Source: Albula goreensis
Taxonomy: Eukaryota; Chordata; Actinopteri; Albuliformes; Albulidae
Assembly: GCA_022829145.1 (NCBI GenBank)
Contig: CM040763.1
Coordinates: 8,808,141 to 8,872,140 of the forward strand
Length of the DNA: 64,000 nucleotides
Direction of reading: 5' to 3'
The notes under the pieces are model-generated. The model was not told the origin of the DNA. It did not search any database and saw only the letters and a program-made list of their open reading frames with translations. Positions 24,015 to 38,622 of the stretch are shown piece by piece; position 1 is the stretch's first letter; every line of letters begins with the position of its first letter. The position numbers and the translations under genes were made by a program.

Positions 24015-27000
24015 CTGGAAAAGGAAAAAAAAAAAAAAAAAAATTAAACAGCCATTACGCTGCCACTAGGATTCCATTCAGACAGAAGCCAGATAAACTT
24101 GTATCCAACTTAATGGAAATAAAAAACCTGCAATGATTGAACACAAAATCCCTGATACTTTTTTCCCCATATGTCTGAATCTAAAACACAAGATATGAAA
24201 GTAAAGCAACAGTTTCTCTACCACACCTACACAGAAATTCTCCTCCAGCAGATTTTAAGGTATGTAAAAACTAGCCAAATAAAACTTTATTCAGGAAACT
24301 TTGTGTTCTGAGTAAAAGCATTTTTTAAGTGCGTATATTTGATTACTTCTTTAAGCTGTTAATATTCATGGGGCTTGTAAAGTCATTCGCAACCACCGCT
24401 GTCACAGAGCCATCAAAGTACCCACTGTGTGGCAAGGTATGCCTGGCACAGTGAGCTCCTCCTGTTCAACTGTACATTTAATTGATGAACGGCATTCAAA
24501 CCAAATGGATTACATGATCTGGCGTGATGGCTGTTACTATGGAATAAGGGTAGAGTTGGCCATCTGCCCTACTGTCATCCATGGCTTCATGAAAACCCAG
24601 TCTATATTTTTCAATAAAGGCCCAGGTGCTCTGTTGACCTTTGGACCTGAAAATAAATGTGGATCTGTGGGCCACTGGGGACTGTGTTGTCTTTCAGCAA
24701 ACCCAGTACAATGTATAAGTGGCTGTATTGAAAATAAAAAAACATGATGAATAAATAAACGTGATGCTGTGGTCCAGTATTTTTTCCCCAGCAATCAGCA
24801 TACATAACAAGATCTTTCATACATGCAACAATTTTCTAATAGAGTGGTCTACAGCAGGTTTCCATGGATATTAATAAATAAATATTCCAGTTCTAGCACT
24901 CACACAGACAAAGGTTTCCAGTAATTTTATCTTATTTGTCATTCTAAACCATATCACTTAACACAGCCACAAAATCTTGGCTATTAGCATAAATGACTGG
25001 GCAAATCCAACCAGTATATACTCTACACTGCACAATCAATATGAAAGAAGATCCCAGACCTAAAGCTCATCTTGAAGGACTGGGGGGCAGGACGGTGTTA
25101 AGGTGATTTTAAACAATGTGATTGACAATCAGGTTATTTCAACTTGCCATCCTAGAGCAATAAGAGACCAAAAAGCCATTTGTTTATTACTACTACCCTT
25201 TAGATGGAAGAATGACCTCCTATACAAATGTCATAACTATTAAATCAATCAAAATTACAAGCAGATTAAAAAAAACACATTTTTAACAAATACATATGTG
25301 AACATGTGTACTGGGATTGAAAATCATATTACAGACATTCTACAGACTCTTCAATTCTAAATTTAAAAAGTGCTGAACAGTTACTGGAAAGGCATACAAG
25401 TATTTAGGAAATATTTCCAAACACCTGGAAAATAATGTCAGCTGTGGGATAGAACTAATAACGTTACCATTTCCCTAATTTAAAACACATCACTGGTACT
25501 TGCTGCGCAATAGGAAACCAAGCACTGTATTTTACATTTACATAGCAATTTTAAAATGACTATGTTTTAAAAATGAAAGTGTATTCAAGTTTTAATACAG
25601 ACTATTACTTTAAAAAGATGCAAATGAATACATTTTGTATCTCTTCTCTTGTTTAGGTATGGATTCTCCCCAGATTAAATCATTTTAAAACCCTATCTAA
25701 TCTCTAATAGGCAGAGAGAGATCCCTCTCCCCCTAATGACTGTGGAATGAGGTGGGACACCTATAATTTACCAGACCAGATCTCTTGCTGGTGGATCACT
25801 CATTTTTCATTTTAGAGATTCCCCTGTTAAAGCAATTATACACTCCCAAATCCATTCTGAGTGAGTGGTATCAGCCAGCCTTGATATAGATGTTGAAATG
25901 CTCACCCCTGCCTGCGGTCAGGGATTGAGGATTTTAAAAAAAAATAAATAAATAAAAATATGTATATATATAATTTAAATTTCACTTCAGGGTTGCACTT
26001 AAAATTAATGACATACAAGTAATTGAGAAGCTCAACAATAACCAGCAATAAGACATTTTGATGTAATGCCATCTAAACAGACCTGTAAACACTTTAATAT
26101 CCTGTAATAAGAGGAAACCATGATTTTGATGCATGTGTTTTTTTGTGATTTTCTCCATTAACCCCTGAAAGTGACCATTACGGTGATGACAGGTATGAAA
26201 ACATTTCCAGGGGACAAATGGCTATTGAGTAAACACCACACTCAGCACTTTGTCTTTGGGCAAAACAGCGAGTGCATTGTTAAAGAATCACTAGACGTAG
26301 CAAACGCCTGCCTCATGTGCATTTCCATAGCATCACGACGTTGAGCAATTCCATCCTGCTCTCTGCTGTCAGAAATATCAAATTCCATGTATCCGGTTCA
26401 CCCCTGTCTTAAACTAATGAGTTTTACTGTGCTGTGATATCCTATTGAATTGTTAATGACTGAAGGAGACACAGCAGAGCTGGCACTCTGCAGCAGTGGC
26501 TCCATTAAAAATGAATTAGTTTCGGACAATGGGATCAGGGCGCAATTTTCTGCCACAACACACGATGGTCTACAGGCTGGGCAGAGTATAAAAGGAGGTG
26601 GCAGTGCTATACTCTACATTAGCCCAAATGTTGATCCAGACACACTGACATGTCTGCACATTTCAGCGCTAACATACCAAATCAATCACGGGAGACGAGA
26701 GAGATAAGAATTCTTGGGAAGCTCACTGGTTGAAAGATACTTTTACAATAGGGCTAGTGATGGTAAACAATCATCAAGGCTTGGTTTGGATGTAATGTAC
26801 AAGATAAAGGTATAGCTCTATGTTAAAGAGACTAGACATGCTACTTTCCCCTTTTCAGATGTGCTGGCATTTGCTGTTAACTGTGCAAGTTTGAACAAAA
26901 TGATGACTAAACTATAACAGTCCATTAGCTACAGAAAAAAAAAAAAAAGTAAAAGAACATCTGTCCACCTCAACAATTCTGGTCAACAAATATCTCAAGC

Positions 27001-30000
27001 ATATGCCCTCTGGAATTATAGCCACCCTACACGATATACGCAAACATGACCATTCAGAGGGAGCATGAGTCGGTCCAGCCCCGCGCTGCCCTGATGCTGC
27101 ACTGCTGGCTGAGGAAGGAGAGAGCGGAGGCTTGTGGAGTGAGTTAATGCGCGATGGCCTCTGCCCACTCATGCATCCAGACAGCCAGCACGAGGCTGGG
27201 ACTGGCTGAGCAGGGCTTGGCATGAGCGGCAAGCAGCGTGCAGGGCTGCAGAGCAGGGTGGCTCTGCAGTCAGGCTTGTGTGAACCAAAATGCAATGCTT
27301 CCCTGTGTCCTCCTATTGTGTTTGGTTTGGCTCTGCAATGGAGACTGGACCGTAAAGACCATTTCATCCTGCTAGACAAACACCTCATTGTCATGGCCAC
27401 AAATAACAAGCCGTGTACAAGTACACAAATGCTGGAGCTGTGCCAAGAACAGCAAACCCTAATTTATGCTATACAATTTACATCTGAAGAGTTAATTACT
27501 TTAAGACAATATGCTTATTTTAATTGCATCAACAGCAAGTGATAACCCAAAGCAAATGACTTTGGACAATTTCAATTATGCAATCATGGTTTTACATAGA
27601 GAAACCACATGAGAAAAAGGTTTTTGTAAACTTTGATTACCGATGAGCATTTATCAACTGTAAAAATTAATGATCAACGGTTGTTTTTCTCGCCAGAACT
27701 CAAAGCTGTGTCTGTTCTCCTTACAATCACAGCCCGTCTCCTCAGGGCACTCACTAATTCAACATCATTCTCAACTGTGAGAAGAAAGCTCGGCACGCCT
27801 TGCTGCACTCCTGTCAAGTGCAATAAGAAAGGGCAATGTTCTGAACCAAGTGGGAGGACAAACAGCGTCTCAGTGCTCATTTCTTAGGGTGAGCAAATCC
27901 CCTCAATACAAGAGAGGAACAACTGCTGCGGATTGGAAGAAAAAGAAAATGAATAAACCTTCCACTGGGGTCTCTGGGATGTTAAACGACGGCCCACCAA
28001 CATTTAATTACACCCTTATCCATCAGGCATAAAACTACACTGAGGAAGGGTTTGACGACAGTGTTGGTCTTGAATTTCTCATACCAAAGTGCGGTCTCCT
28101 TACCTTAGGATTCAGGTGTCTATCGAGCTGGAGTGATAAGGGTAAGGTGGTTAGAAGGGTGAAAACCATCCATGAGTCTTCCTTTGCTTTTAGTTTTTAA
28201 AAACAAATACCTTTCGAAACATTTAGCCTACAGAATTACAATATCTCCCAACAAAAGAAAAACATAAATAAAAATTCAGTATCAACATGATGCACCATGA
28301 TAATAAATAAACCCTGTACATAAATGTACAAAATAAGTATCCATATTTTGTGCTTTAAAAGCACCTGTTTAACAACATTTTCCAAAACTGCCAAATACAT
28401 AATGGCATTAGGTCACACAATTTTCTCTAAGGACTAAATTACATTGATTCCCATAAACAAATAATTTAGAGTAGACACTCCCTTTTATTTCAGTGGGTGC
28501 TTGAGGGATTGAATTTTTCCTTTTACTGTAATTGATTCTTGTGGCATAAATGTAGTCCTGTTATGTATGGTTGCCATGCTAACCACAGAGAACAAAAATT
28601 ATGAAAATGCTAATCACAGCCTTCCTGTTCACTACCAGTGGAATCTTATGTTTGTGTGCGGGCTGTTGGACAGACTCCAAAGGATCCTACTACCAGCCTG
28701 GTGATCACCACTGATTAGTGGGTGGGTCAAAGTTAATCTGGCCCTAAGAAACGGCATTAAATCAAACTCATACTAATAATATGCTAGGTGCTGATTAAAG
28801 GTTACCACTGGGATAGCATGGCAGACTCCTGTAGAAGTAAAAACTCCCCCTAACTCTGGTTTGACATGCATGATGAAAGTTATAATTTGACACTTAATCT
28901 CCCAAATAAATTTTCATAATTCATACATTTTTCTTCCAATGGGAAGTTCTATTTCTCATATCTGGAATAAATCTGTCCCGAGTTAAATTTCAACTCAAGC
29001 TATCCAGGCACTATTTTGGAGGGAATTTAACCTGCTTAAAAAAGCAGCAACATTTCTGGGAAGCTGTCCTGTTATTCTACATGCTGTTGGGAAACAAATT
29101 GCCTTTTGTATTCAGAGCTGTGTCATAGTATTATATGACATGCAAGTACAACAGCCAATGAGCAGACTTTTCCCCTCCCTGAATGTATAGAACTTAAAAT
29201 GCGACTTCTTATGTAGCCCTATTGCCCAATGCTTAAGAATCAAGGTTAAAAGAGAAAGGTTTAAGTCACAATATCATTTTTGCCACGTACGGAAAGTTGT
29301 GTTTATACAATATTTCTGTCTACAAGAATTTAATCCTTACAAAAAACAAAAATGAAGCTGTTACCACACAAATAAGGTTATGGCACTGCTGCATAATCTG
29401 ACGCATTACATAAATCTAAACCGATCTGCAAGCCGAATCAATAATTGCCTCCTGAAGCCCCAATGCAAGATTTAATTCATTCAACATTTGATGAAAACGT
29501 TTGCTGAAACTGCCAGGCGACGATACATCACTCCTTGCTGAATGAAAGGTTTCCTTGGGAACGGCAAGTATGCTTAGTCATTTACAGTCAGTCTCCGGCA
29601 AACCAGGGCCAAGGTTTTAAAGAAACAACATCCACCCTAAATTAATGCTTAACTCAACTACACATTGGACTCTGGTATACTTCCATTCTTCTGTGATTGC
29701 TAGCAGGAAGAAAACATTGAAGGATGGCACTTAAGACATGCAGTTTTACCCTAGAGATCACGAGACACTGATGACAATCCTTGATGTAAATAACAGACCA
29801 ACAATGATTGAATAAACAACACCCATCTTAATATTAAAAAAATGAAATAAAATAAAGAAAAGAAATACCTTCCTACTGACAAAAAAAAAAATCAATTAAT
29901 AGTCAGCTAAATTATTCTCTCCAGAGCAGAGGATAGCTTTTCTCTGCCCACAGCACATACACACAGTCACAGAACAAATCTAAACATACGATAAACTAAA

Positions 30001-33000
30001 TTGAAGTGCCTGTCAATCATTGCTCGCTACCATGTGCAAAAGCTCACACATCATGAGTAATGAAACTTACCAGACAGTCAGTGTTCCAGTCCCAGGACTG
30101 AGTCAGTCAGAGCTGCAGATCCCCATTAAGCTACTGAACATTCAGTTTTTCACTTACTCGCCTGCCAGGACTTTCACTCTCACACTCAATCCTATTAGTG
30201 CTTTGCAAAGCACTAAAACAGGAAAAAGCCTACTTGTTTCAGAGCGCCGCAGTTCTGAATGTGAGCGCTTCCCCTGCACGGCCTGGCCCAGTCGTGCAGC
30301 AGTAATAAGGGCTAAACTGTGGGATTTTTCCAGGCAGCCAGGGAAGGGAATGTGTTTTTCCTGAGAACTTCTTACTAGCAGCTCATCCCAAAGTACACCA
30401 CACACACACACCTCTGTGCTGGCAGATGCCTGTGCTGGCAACGTGCTTGAGACCGCACGGCTTCGCATGAGTTCAAGGTCCACCTTAGGGGAGTGTGTTG
30501 TTCCCTCGTAGCGTTCCTGTGCTAAGTTTACTGTAGAGCAACTGGTTACCTTATCCATCTCAGGCTCATTCCCGTGTGGGAGGGGCCTCAACATGTCAGA
30601 CCAAATCAGCATTCACTGTTGCTAAGCAGCCAAAGTCCCCCTTTTTTATAAGAGAGCAGACCAACCAGCCTTTTAGCAACTGGCTGGAAACTGAAACTGG
30701 GGGGGAAAAAAGGAAAAGAGGGCAGGCCTACAAGTTTATCTGCCATTTCTGACTTACTGATCCTTAGGTTACACCACCTTCTTAGACATTATACAAGCAG
30801 ATTATGTGTGTAATCCAAGCACATGACCGCTAATTTTGGACGTCAAGAGACAGACAAAAGAACAGCCAATCAATACACAGCCATTCATTTGGTCACTCAG
30901 TCCAGTGCCTTTACAGCAACACTTGCGCAAGATTGAAGAACAAAAGTCAACAGATAGTGGAATGAATTCAAAGTCAGACTGCTTGAAAGATACTGAATGT
31001 GAAATTGATAAGGCAAATTGCAGAGCACAATGCACAAAATGCCAAGCTAACAAGAGTACTTCTAAATACTAAAAGCAATTGTACTGCATACCCCAAATAT
31101 GCATATTCATATTTCTATATAAAACCAGCTTGTAGCATTTACAGATTCAGGTGGCATCAAAAAACACTTTGCTAAACTTGACAGTCCAAGATCCACAGAA
31201 CCTTTGTCCCAACAGATCTATTTTCTGCTTAATCCATATAAGGTCATTAGGCTGAAGAAACAACCTTGGCTAACAAAAGCCACAGCAGCCATGGGAAACT
31301 TTCCGAACCAATCCTGTTGGTGCAGGAAGGGATTGCATTTAATCACCCTTTCAATGTAAATAAATGCAGATATACACAGCACATGCGACATACAATCCAC
31401 AGTATAGCCTGTACTGTAGCCAGTATGAATACAATATCAGTGGTGTCCATGTGGCGCCCTTCCCATGCAGGTCAGGGGAAGTTTGAGATGTATAAAATGT
31501 TATGGTCCAAGATCCATACATGAAGCCTCTTCTACAAAGAGGCTCCAGGTCTGTACAAGTCATCTTCTCCCTAAAAAGCCATTTCAATGGAAGAAACCTG
31601 CCTTCCTAAACAAAAAAATAAAATGACTGCCATGTTGAACCTCAGCAGAATGCAGTCTGTTTGGACAATCAGCAGTACTTTCAAAACAGCCTCATCCATC
31701 CACCTGCGCCTCTAAAATACAAGAAAAACATTTAGTACTGTACAAGTACTTCAGACAACTGGTGTTGTGTTAAAATTAATTCTTTCCAGTTAGTGTTTTA
31801 ACTTTTCCACTACACAATTTACTCAAGGATACAGTTCATCTTGACTTGAAATTTCTTTTGAGTGAACCAAAAGCACTGAGTGAGCCATGAAAAGGCTACT
31901 TTGTGTTAGATCATGTGAAAAAATGTGTATATGAATTAAATATCAGGCATTAAAAGACAGTAAAATGAAATGGGATTTGACCAAAATATTTACTGTACCC
32001 AAGGTAAGCAGACATCATAACACAATCAGCATAGAGAAAACATAAAAATGCCTCATCTTAGACAGCAAGCCAGTTAACAAGCTAATCAGCAACATTTACA
32101 GCCAAGTTTCAATAAGGGTACTGTTATCAGCACATGACATCATAAACATACTGCTGAGAGGAAACATGTGGGGGAAAACATGGGAGTCTGCAGGGCTGTA
32201 ATTATAGATACAAACTATATGCAGGAGTACAAACTGTGGCAGATATCGCTTACTCTGCACAGACCCGTTATGTAAATAGAAGCCAGCGCAGCTCCACGTG
32301 TGCGCACTGCTCTGCTAGCATGTGCCCTGTTAGACTCAGAGAGGAAGTCATCAGCCATTATCAGCAGCCGACCTGACAGCACAATGTTTTGCAGCGCCCT
32401 CATCCAAGACAAATCACGTATCAGCCCCATGCATGCTTCCCAAATAAATATTAGCGGAAAGAATACCCACTTATTGTACAATATGCTGCCAGTTGAGGAG
32501 TGCCATCATTCAAATAAGCAAGTAAAATAATAAGTAAAATAATTTTAGATTAAGGATTATTGCACAAAAGCAGCAGCCTAAATAGTCCATCATTCCTTTC
32601 AAGTGTACCAGTTACAGTACATAATGTTTATGGTTACAAATCAGAGCCACCAACAGACTCAATGCAGCAGAAGTGCTAATCTCAAGTACAGACATGTTTA
32701 CTTCCACAGCAACCTGACAAAGTCACTCCAAATGACAAGGTAGGTAGTAATTAAAAAGTCCTACAATGTCAGATAAAGGCATCACCTCCAAATACGTGAA
32801 AAAAAAATTTCCAAGACAGTAAATGCATCAGATACAAAAACAAGGAAATGTTTCTCTTGAACAGCATATTATATATCTATATTCCATGCTCAGATTCACC
32901 TTACCACTCCATCTGAAAGACCAGGGGAGGAGAGCACGAGGCATGTGTGTGCAGATGAACAGCACTGCCCTTAGTCACTGAGGGAAGATGAAATGCAATG

Positions 33001-36000
33001 CCCTGACAGTGTGGGAGTGTCTCACTGGCACAATGAGAGCTCAGTGGAGCTGGCAGACACTAATCGCACAGTTCAATTGAAAAGCGAGTCGGCCCTGAGC
33101 CCCTCAAGAAATACTTTGCACTGGAACAGTGTACAAACCATGCAAATGCAATTGTTTTAAACTGTTCTTGTCACACATTAATGACTCAGGAAATATAATC
33201 ACCATTTTATTATCCACTAAAATATGTCATAACCAATACAGCATATTGATATAGAGTAAAAGTCATAACACCACTATAAAAAGGCGAAACATGGCAGTTA
33301 ATGCTAAATTTGAGTACTTCTTCTGAAGCACCAAACGCAGAGTCATGTCCACATGCACCATTACCCTTACCCTGCAGCACTGGAAAAATGAATAAAAGTT
33401 GCCACGGCAACTCACGCTGGCCCTGTGAGAACTGGGTCTCAAAGACACAGCAGACCGTATTGGACACTGAGGCAGGGGGAGCACTACAGAATATACCACT
33501 GCTCCATCACTGTCATACCTGCCCAACCCCACAGACCTCTGTCCAGAGCCAGACCTGCTGTATATTCCCAGGGATTCCTGAGCTGTGCAGACTCGGCCCT
33601 AGCTCACCACTGCCTGCAGGGGTTACAGGCCACCAGGTCAGAACACTATATTTCACCCACCATGTCACACTGACAGGCTTTTTTCTGGACACTAAAAAGA
33701 ATCTGGGGTCATTACTGCCCTCTAACAACTTAATAATAGCCAAATAATTATACATTTTACAGATTTTTTAAAAATGTATACAATCAAAAACAACATAATA
33801 TTTGCAACTCAACAGTGCTCAACTGGAGAGAAGTTTGGTTACATTCATTCAATTGCCATAATCCACTTATTGTAATTCAATTCTGCACCTCAACATTGGA
33901 CCTTTCAAGCATATGAAGTAGCATAAAATAACCTGAAATTCAATTCTGGCTGCCCTTCCAAAAAAAAAACATAACCAGTCTTTCCCTGAATAAGTATGGT
34001 CAACTCTGCAGATTTTTAGCCGATCAATACCAGCACAAACGGCCAGCCAAAGGGTACAGCCGGGATGATATCAGGTTGCCAGAGCACTCCTTCACCTGAA
34101 AGAGCTGAAATCAGCAAGCAGAGCCTTAAAGCAACAGCGGGCTCAGTAAAGTCCGATGAATGGATGCCGTTCTTCAGCACAGAACCGCATCGCCTGAATG
34201 GACTATGTATTTACAGCAACTCATTCCTTTCCAGATGCCATTTCTTATGAGGTCATCCATCTCCCGTGCCATCTATTTTTTAAGTACCAACACCCAAGTT
34301 GTCCTTTCCACCTGACATACACATATCAGACGGCTATTTGGCATGTCTGACTGCCTCATCTAAAAATAGACATGAGGAGTAAACATACAGTAAATCAAAA
34401 GAAGAAGCATAATCCTTCGCTACACAGTACGACTTTGCTACAAATACATGTGCTCAGTCTCAGAATAAACTTGCTTTGCAACTTATTTTAATGAACTTCT
34501 TGTGAACTCAGAGTGATAATATCAGCATAGGGCATATAAGAACCAAATGTAGTGTATGAGAGCAGTTTGCAGTTTTAAAAAAATAAAATAAAAAAAACAG
34601 AACAGGGCTACGGTCCTTGGACGTCAACACATCCAAACAGCAACAAATGAGTCTAATTGTCAAAGTAAGCTATATCAAGATGACTATAATTTAAATGCCG
34701 TTATTCATGCACCATTGACAGACTTTTGTTTACATTCAGGGTTGTGGTCCAATAGGACTTTGGTCACTTTGTAAAACCCTTAATGGCAGCCCTTGTTTTT
34801 TACCTCACCACCACTAAAAAAGGTTCAGACACTTCCCTGTGGGAGATCTGGTTACAGTACTGAAGACTGTGGTGACCACCAGCTGACCTGTTTGGGACCC
34901 ACCACAGAGTTCCCCCACAGTCCTCCACAGGGCAGGATAAAGTAGGAAGTCGAGGGATTTAGTGGATCTCCAATGAGGAACACAGTGAACTCTCCCTCCC
35001 TGTTCCAATAGAACTCATCTGACCTTTCAACACACATACACAGTCTAGCACATGCTCACAATTATCATCATTGGAGATAGCCTATGTGTGAATACATACC
35101 AACGTCTAGAAGTATCAGTGCTAATGAGGTGAGAGGTTACTGTCATTTCTGATTGCATATCATAGCAAAACCTGAGAGTCTCCAAGTGCTACTATGAAGC
35201 CAACTCATAGAAACATACACATGATTAGATATTCCATCACATTAAACTTGAAGCCAGATTCACAGTGGTATTCCTTCCTAAAAATGTGTTTATTACAATG
35301 ATTCGCTCCTCCTGCTCTGACCCTCTGAAAAAACTACCTGTATTCAAGAGAAACACTTCTAAGGCTTCACATAGGACAAATTAAAATAACAGTCTCAGCA
35401 AGTTACTAATAAACCACTTTGATTACAGCTAAGGAGTGAACACCTTCCAAGTAGCAGCCCTACACACTGCATACAGACGCAAATGCATGCATGTATTGTC
35501 AACGTGTACCCGTTTAAATGATTCATTGCTTTTACAGCCAAAGATAATGTTATTCAGCTTGAGTTATCGAGAAGCAATATTCAGCTAATTGAACATGTTA
35601 TTCAAATTACAGTTAGCTATACTGTAATTTTACCTGGCGAGGGGATAGTCGCACCTTGTGCCGAGTCAATCCAATTGACACAGCTGTTTAACATAGGTCT
35701 TGTTCAACCGTTTGTCGCCGTTATTAAATGTATTCCAAATGTTGTCAAAAAGAAACATTAGTGTTTTCGGATACATCACACATTATTTCTACTAGACTTT
35801 ACTTTCAGTGGCACGGATTTATTCCTACTAGGATATAGCTACCAAAATGTCTCAGGAAAATAAAAACTCGATATAATCTATTGAACAAGCAAATAAGCTA
35901 CAAAACTTTCTCTCATTTAAACGGGGCAAATGTGCTTTGCATTTTAAGTAGCCTTTATTAGTAAAGGTCTGTTTATTAATTTTAACACCATTAACATAAT

Positions 36001-36070
36001 TAAACCTTATGCAACTGAAAATATAAGACACTTTTTTCAGGTAACAACATCAAATTGCGGGCATACTCAC
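24015..36070 (-). other. MTUS1 first intron, no gene recognised
   Basis: These 12 kb are AT-rich and hold no reading frame that resembles a protein on either strand. GC-richer islands occur at about 27050-27290 and 30230-30560; they could be regulatory. Poly-A/T runs and short A-rich simple repeats are scattered. Frames such as 30154-30612 (minus) and 27222-27542 (plus) lack matching splice signals and were not called. Confidence 0.6.
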
Positions 36071-36200
36071 TGAAATCACCACCACGTCCGGCAAACACAA
36101 TGAAAGCCCGCAGGTAATCTCCTCTCTTCACCTGTGCAGAAGGTGACGTCATTGACAGTTTCTAATATCTTCATTTGGTAACCATCGGTTACGTTTAAAA
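36071..36200 (-). promoter_or_regulatory. MTUS1: Presumed MTUS1 5' noncoding exon and promoter
   Basis: Read on the minus strand, a good donor TTTCA|GTGAGT sits with the intron starting at 36070, after a sequence with several CpGs. Just upstream is a perfect palindromic CRE (TGACGTCA, 36144-36151), and a perfect 6-bp inverted repeat with 3-nt spacer (GTAACC-ATC-GGTTAC, 36178-36192) resembling an RFX X-box. This is the natural start of the long MTUS1 transcript: 12 kb upstream of the coding exon and 2.3 kb from the end of FGL1. The transcription start is not determined. Confidence 0.45.
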
Positions 36201-38462
36201 ATGACCGTTAGGCAAAAATCCTTGTTTGGGTAAAGTCCGTGGCCGGCATTCAATCCACTTTTGTCCTTGGGCTCAAAATCCGGCTGAAATGTACATTATT
36301 TTTTCACCTACACAGTTAGTCGAGTCCATCTAAAATGAAAATTAACTCGTCAACAATGAACTGTTATTGTAAGGGGGAAAAAAAACCTGACAGCCTAGTT
36401 AAAGTTCAAGGACAAATGTTTTTTTTTTTTTTTTTTTGTTAGGCCCTTTTATTTTACTTTGTGTGGTCAAACGGCTATGCAAACTAATATTTTTTCTAAA
36501 ATAAGCGTTTTAATGTACATCGTTAAGAGTACGACTTAATTGATTCAATGAGCTTAACTCAGAATCATATATAAATCTGTAATTCACTTTGAAGAACATT
36601 AAACATACATTCAGACAGGAGGTTACAGACCATGTGGTTAACCTGATTTTTAAAAGGTTGATATTCAAGAGTAAATCAAAACACATTTGCAACATTGACG
36701 TTTTGTGTATATACTCATTGACAACATTTAAGAACATTTTTTTTGTATTTCCCTTTGAATCATTTGCAAAAAGTCTTGGTTACATTTCTGTATCGTGGTC
36801 ACACAGATAGCAAGGTTGATAGCTTGTATGCTCACCCACGCACACACACACACATGAACATGCTACCTGTAAATGTATGTAGTCTACTTCGATATGTTCA
36901 AGTGCACTCACCTTTGTCATATTTGGACTTTGTCTTCGCTCTTTTCAAGGATTTCAATTACAGGACCACCATGCCATATAGTTACATGCAGTTACAGTTA
37001 CTGAAACTTAATCTCTGAGTGCTTCTGGTGCACTAGAAAGCATGTTTTTAAGTTTACCTCATAGTCTTCCTGCATAATGTCAAAAGGATATAACACCACA
37101 GAAACCAGACCTGATGTTATTGTGAGACATTTGAACTTTATTTGAATGTTTGCTCAGAAAGTGATATTGAAACAGTCACACCCCTGAAACCCGTTTCAAG
37201 TATATTCTGCCACATCAGGAAAAAGGAAATGTGACATCAGGATCAGGATATCTGGTTCGTTTATTCAGGATATCGTGCCAGAAAAAGAATACTTCTAACG
37301 CTTGTGTCTTTTTGTCCCCGCTACGGCAAGAGACTTCATAAGGAGCATATAAAATGAATTCACTATACAGGAACTATTAAGATGTTTTGCAGGGTTATTT
37401 TGACCGTGTGCTGTATGGTTCCTGCTATTACAAGGTTGTAAATAATGTTTTATTTCACTGCATGCACTAAAATTATTTTGTCATTGTGTAGTTATGTCAG
37501 TTTGCTTGGAATGTAGCTGAAGGGCCTGTACAATATATATCACAGTATGTTTAATCAAAAAACCTTTTAATTAAGCTGTTGTTGAGCATGCTTGGACATG
37601 CCCTTGTCGTGTTCAACAAACAGAACTTTCTGGAAGAGGACATACTCTTTGAACCATGCAGTTCAAGAAGGTGCTCCTGTTGTTGGGTTGGCCACACTCT
37701 GGATTCATTACCTGCCCATGTTGGGCATCCACACACTTGTCTGGCATAATGTCTTAACAGGATGAGCCATCCAGTGTCTCCCATGCGCTATACTTCTACT
37801 TGTTTTCAGTTGTGTGGCTCTGCCAATTTCATCTCTGAGAAGTATTATATCAGTATATCCAGCAGCTGTCAATACTTTCTTCTCTGGCATTTAAATTATG
37901 AAGCGTTTCCAGGTAACTGAGAAGAGAATACACACTCTCCTTTCTGAAAAGCAGGCCTCAGTATTTACACCAGACCTGGCTACAGCACTTGAGGAAAGCC
38001 ATATTAAATAATTGCTCAAGACATTTTGGTGTTACAATGTTAACATTTTAATCAAAAGCTAAGTACAGTGTTTGCAATCAGAAACCATTAAAATCTGGTG
38101 TTAATACAAATTGCTCTGAAGTGTGAACAAAATATGTTTTCTCAAAATATATATTTTTTATGAATTGTGTGTTTGATTAACTGTATGCTTTGCAGTCAGG
38201 TGGCTCCAAAAAGACCTGGATATTGAAGAATTCTTCAGTTTTGTACTTTGACCATGCACATGAACAGAAACTGAAGACAAGAAAATATAATTCAGTGTTT
38301 AAGCTGCAAGTAAGGTGCTCTTTTGTTTATGCAGATCTAAATCTTCTCCACCCCTCAAACAAGTAGATCTAACTTCAACCAATGTGACATGTGGTAAACA
38401 ACATCATTTGCAGTGATTTTTTTCCCAGCAGATTTTAAAATGAAAGCATGTCTTGATGATGT
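36201..38462. other. Intergenic stretch between FGL1 3' end and MTUS1 5' end
   Basis: About 2.2 kb, AT-rich, no gene recognised. It must contain the FGL1 3'UTR and polyadenylation site; minus-strand candidates for the signal are ATTAAA at 38047-38052 and AATAAA at 37449-37454 and 37260-37265, none decisive. A short CA repeat lies at 36838-36853 and a T run at 36420-36437. Confidence 0.5.
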
Positions 38463-38622
38463 CTAAACATCATTTGGTTCAAAATCTTCTGGCCTGATTT
38501 TCATTTCCACAAATTTCAAGGAGTACCACCATCCATGCCATGTGTACCAGACAATCCCGCTGTCAGTCACAGCGCTGTAGGGGCCCTTGTAGTAGAAACC
38601 ATTCAGATTGGCAGAGTGACAT
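38463..38622 (-). CDS. FGL1: FGL1 coding exon 7 (C-terminus)
   Basis: The exon is 160 nt with acceptor TCTCCCCTAG and stop TAG at 38463-38465. It encodes [32 protein letters not shown] and ends [12 protein letters not shown], close to the human end MKIRPNDF. Confidence 0.96.

Noticed and set aside
30154-30612. 152-codon minus-strand frame in the MTUS1 first intron
   Set aside because: No recognisable similarity and no convincing splice sites; could only be revived by transcript evidence.
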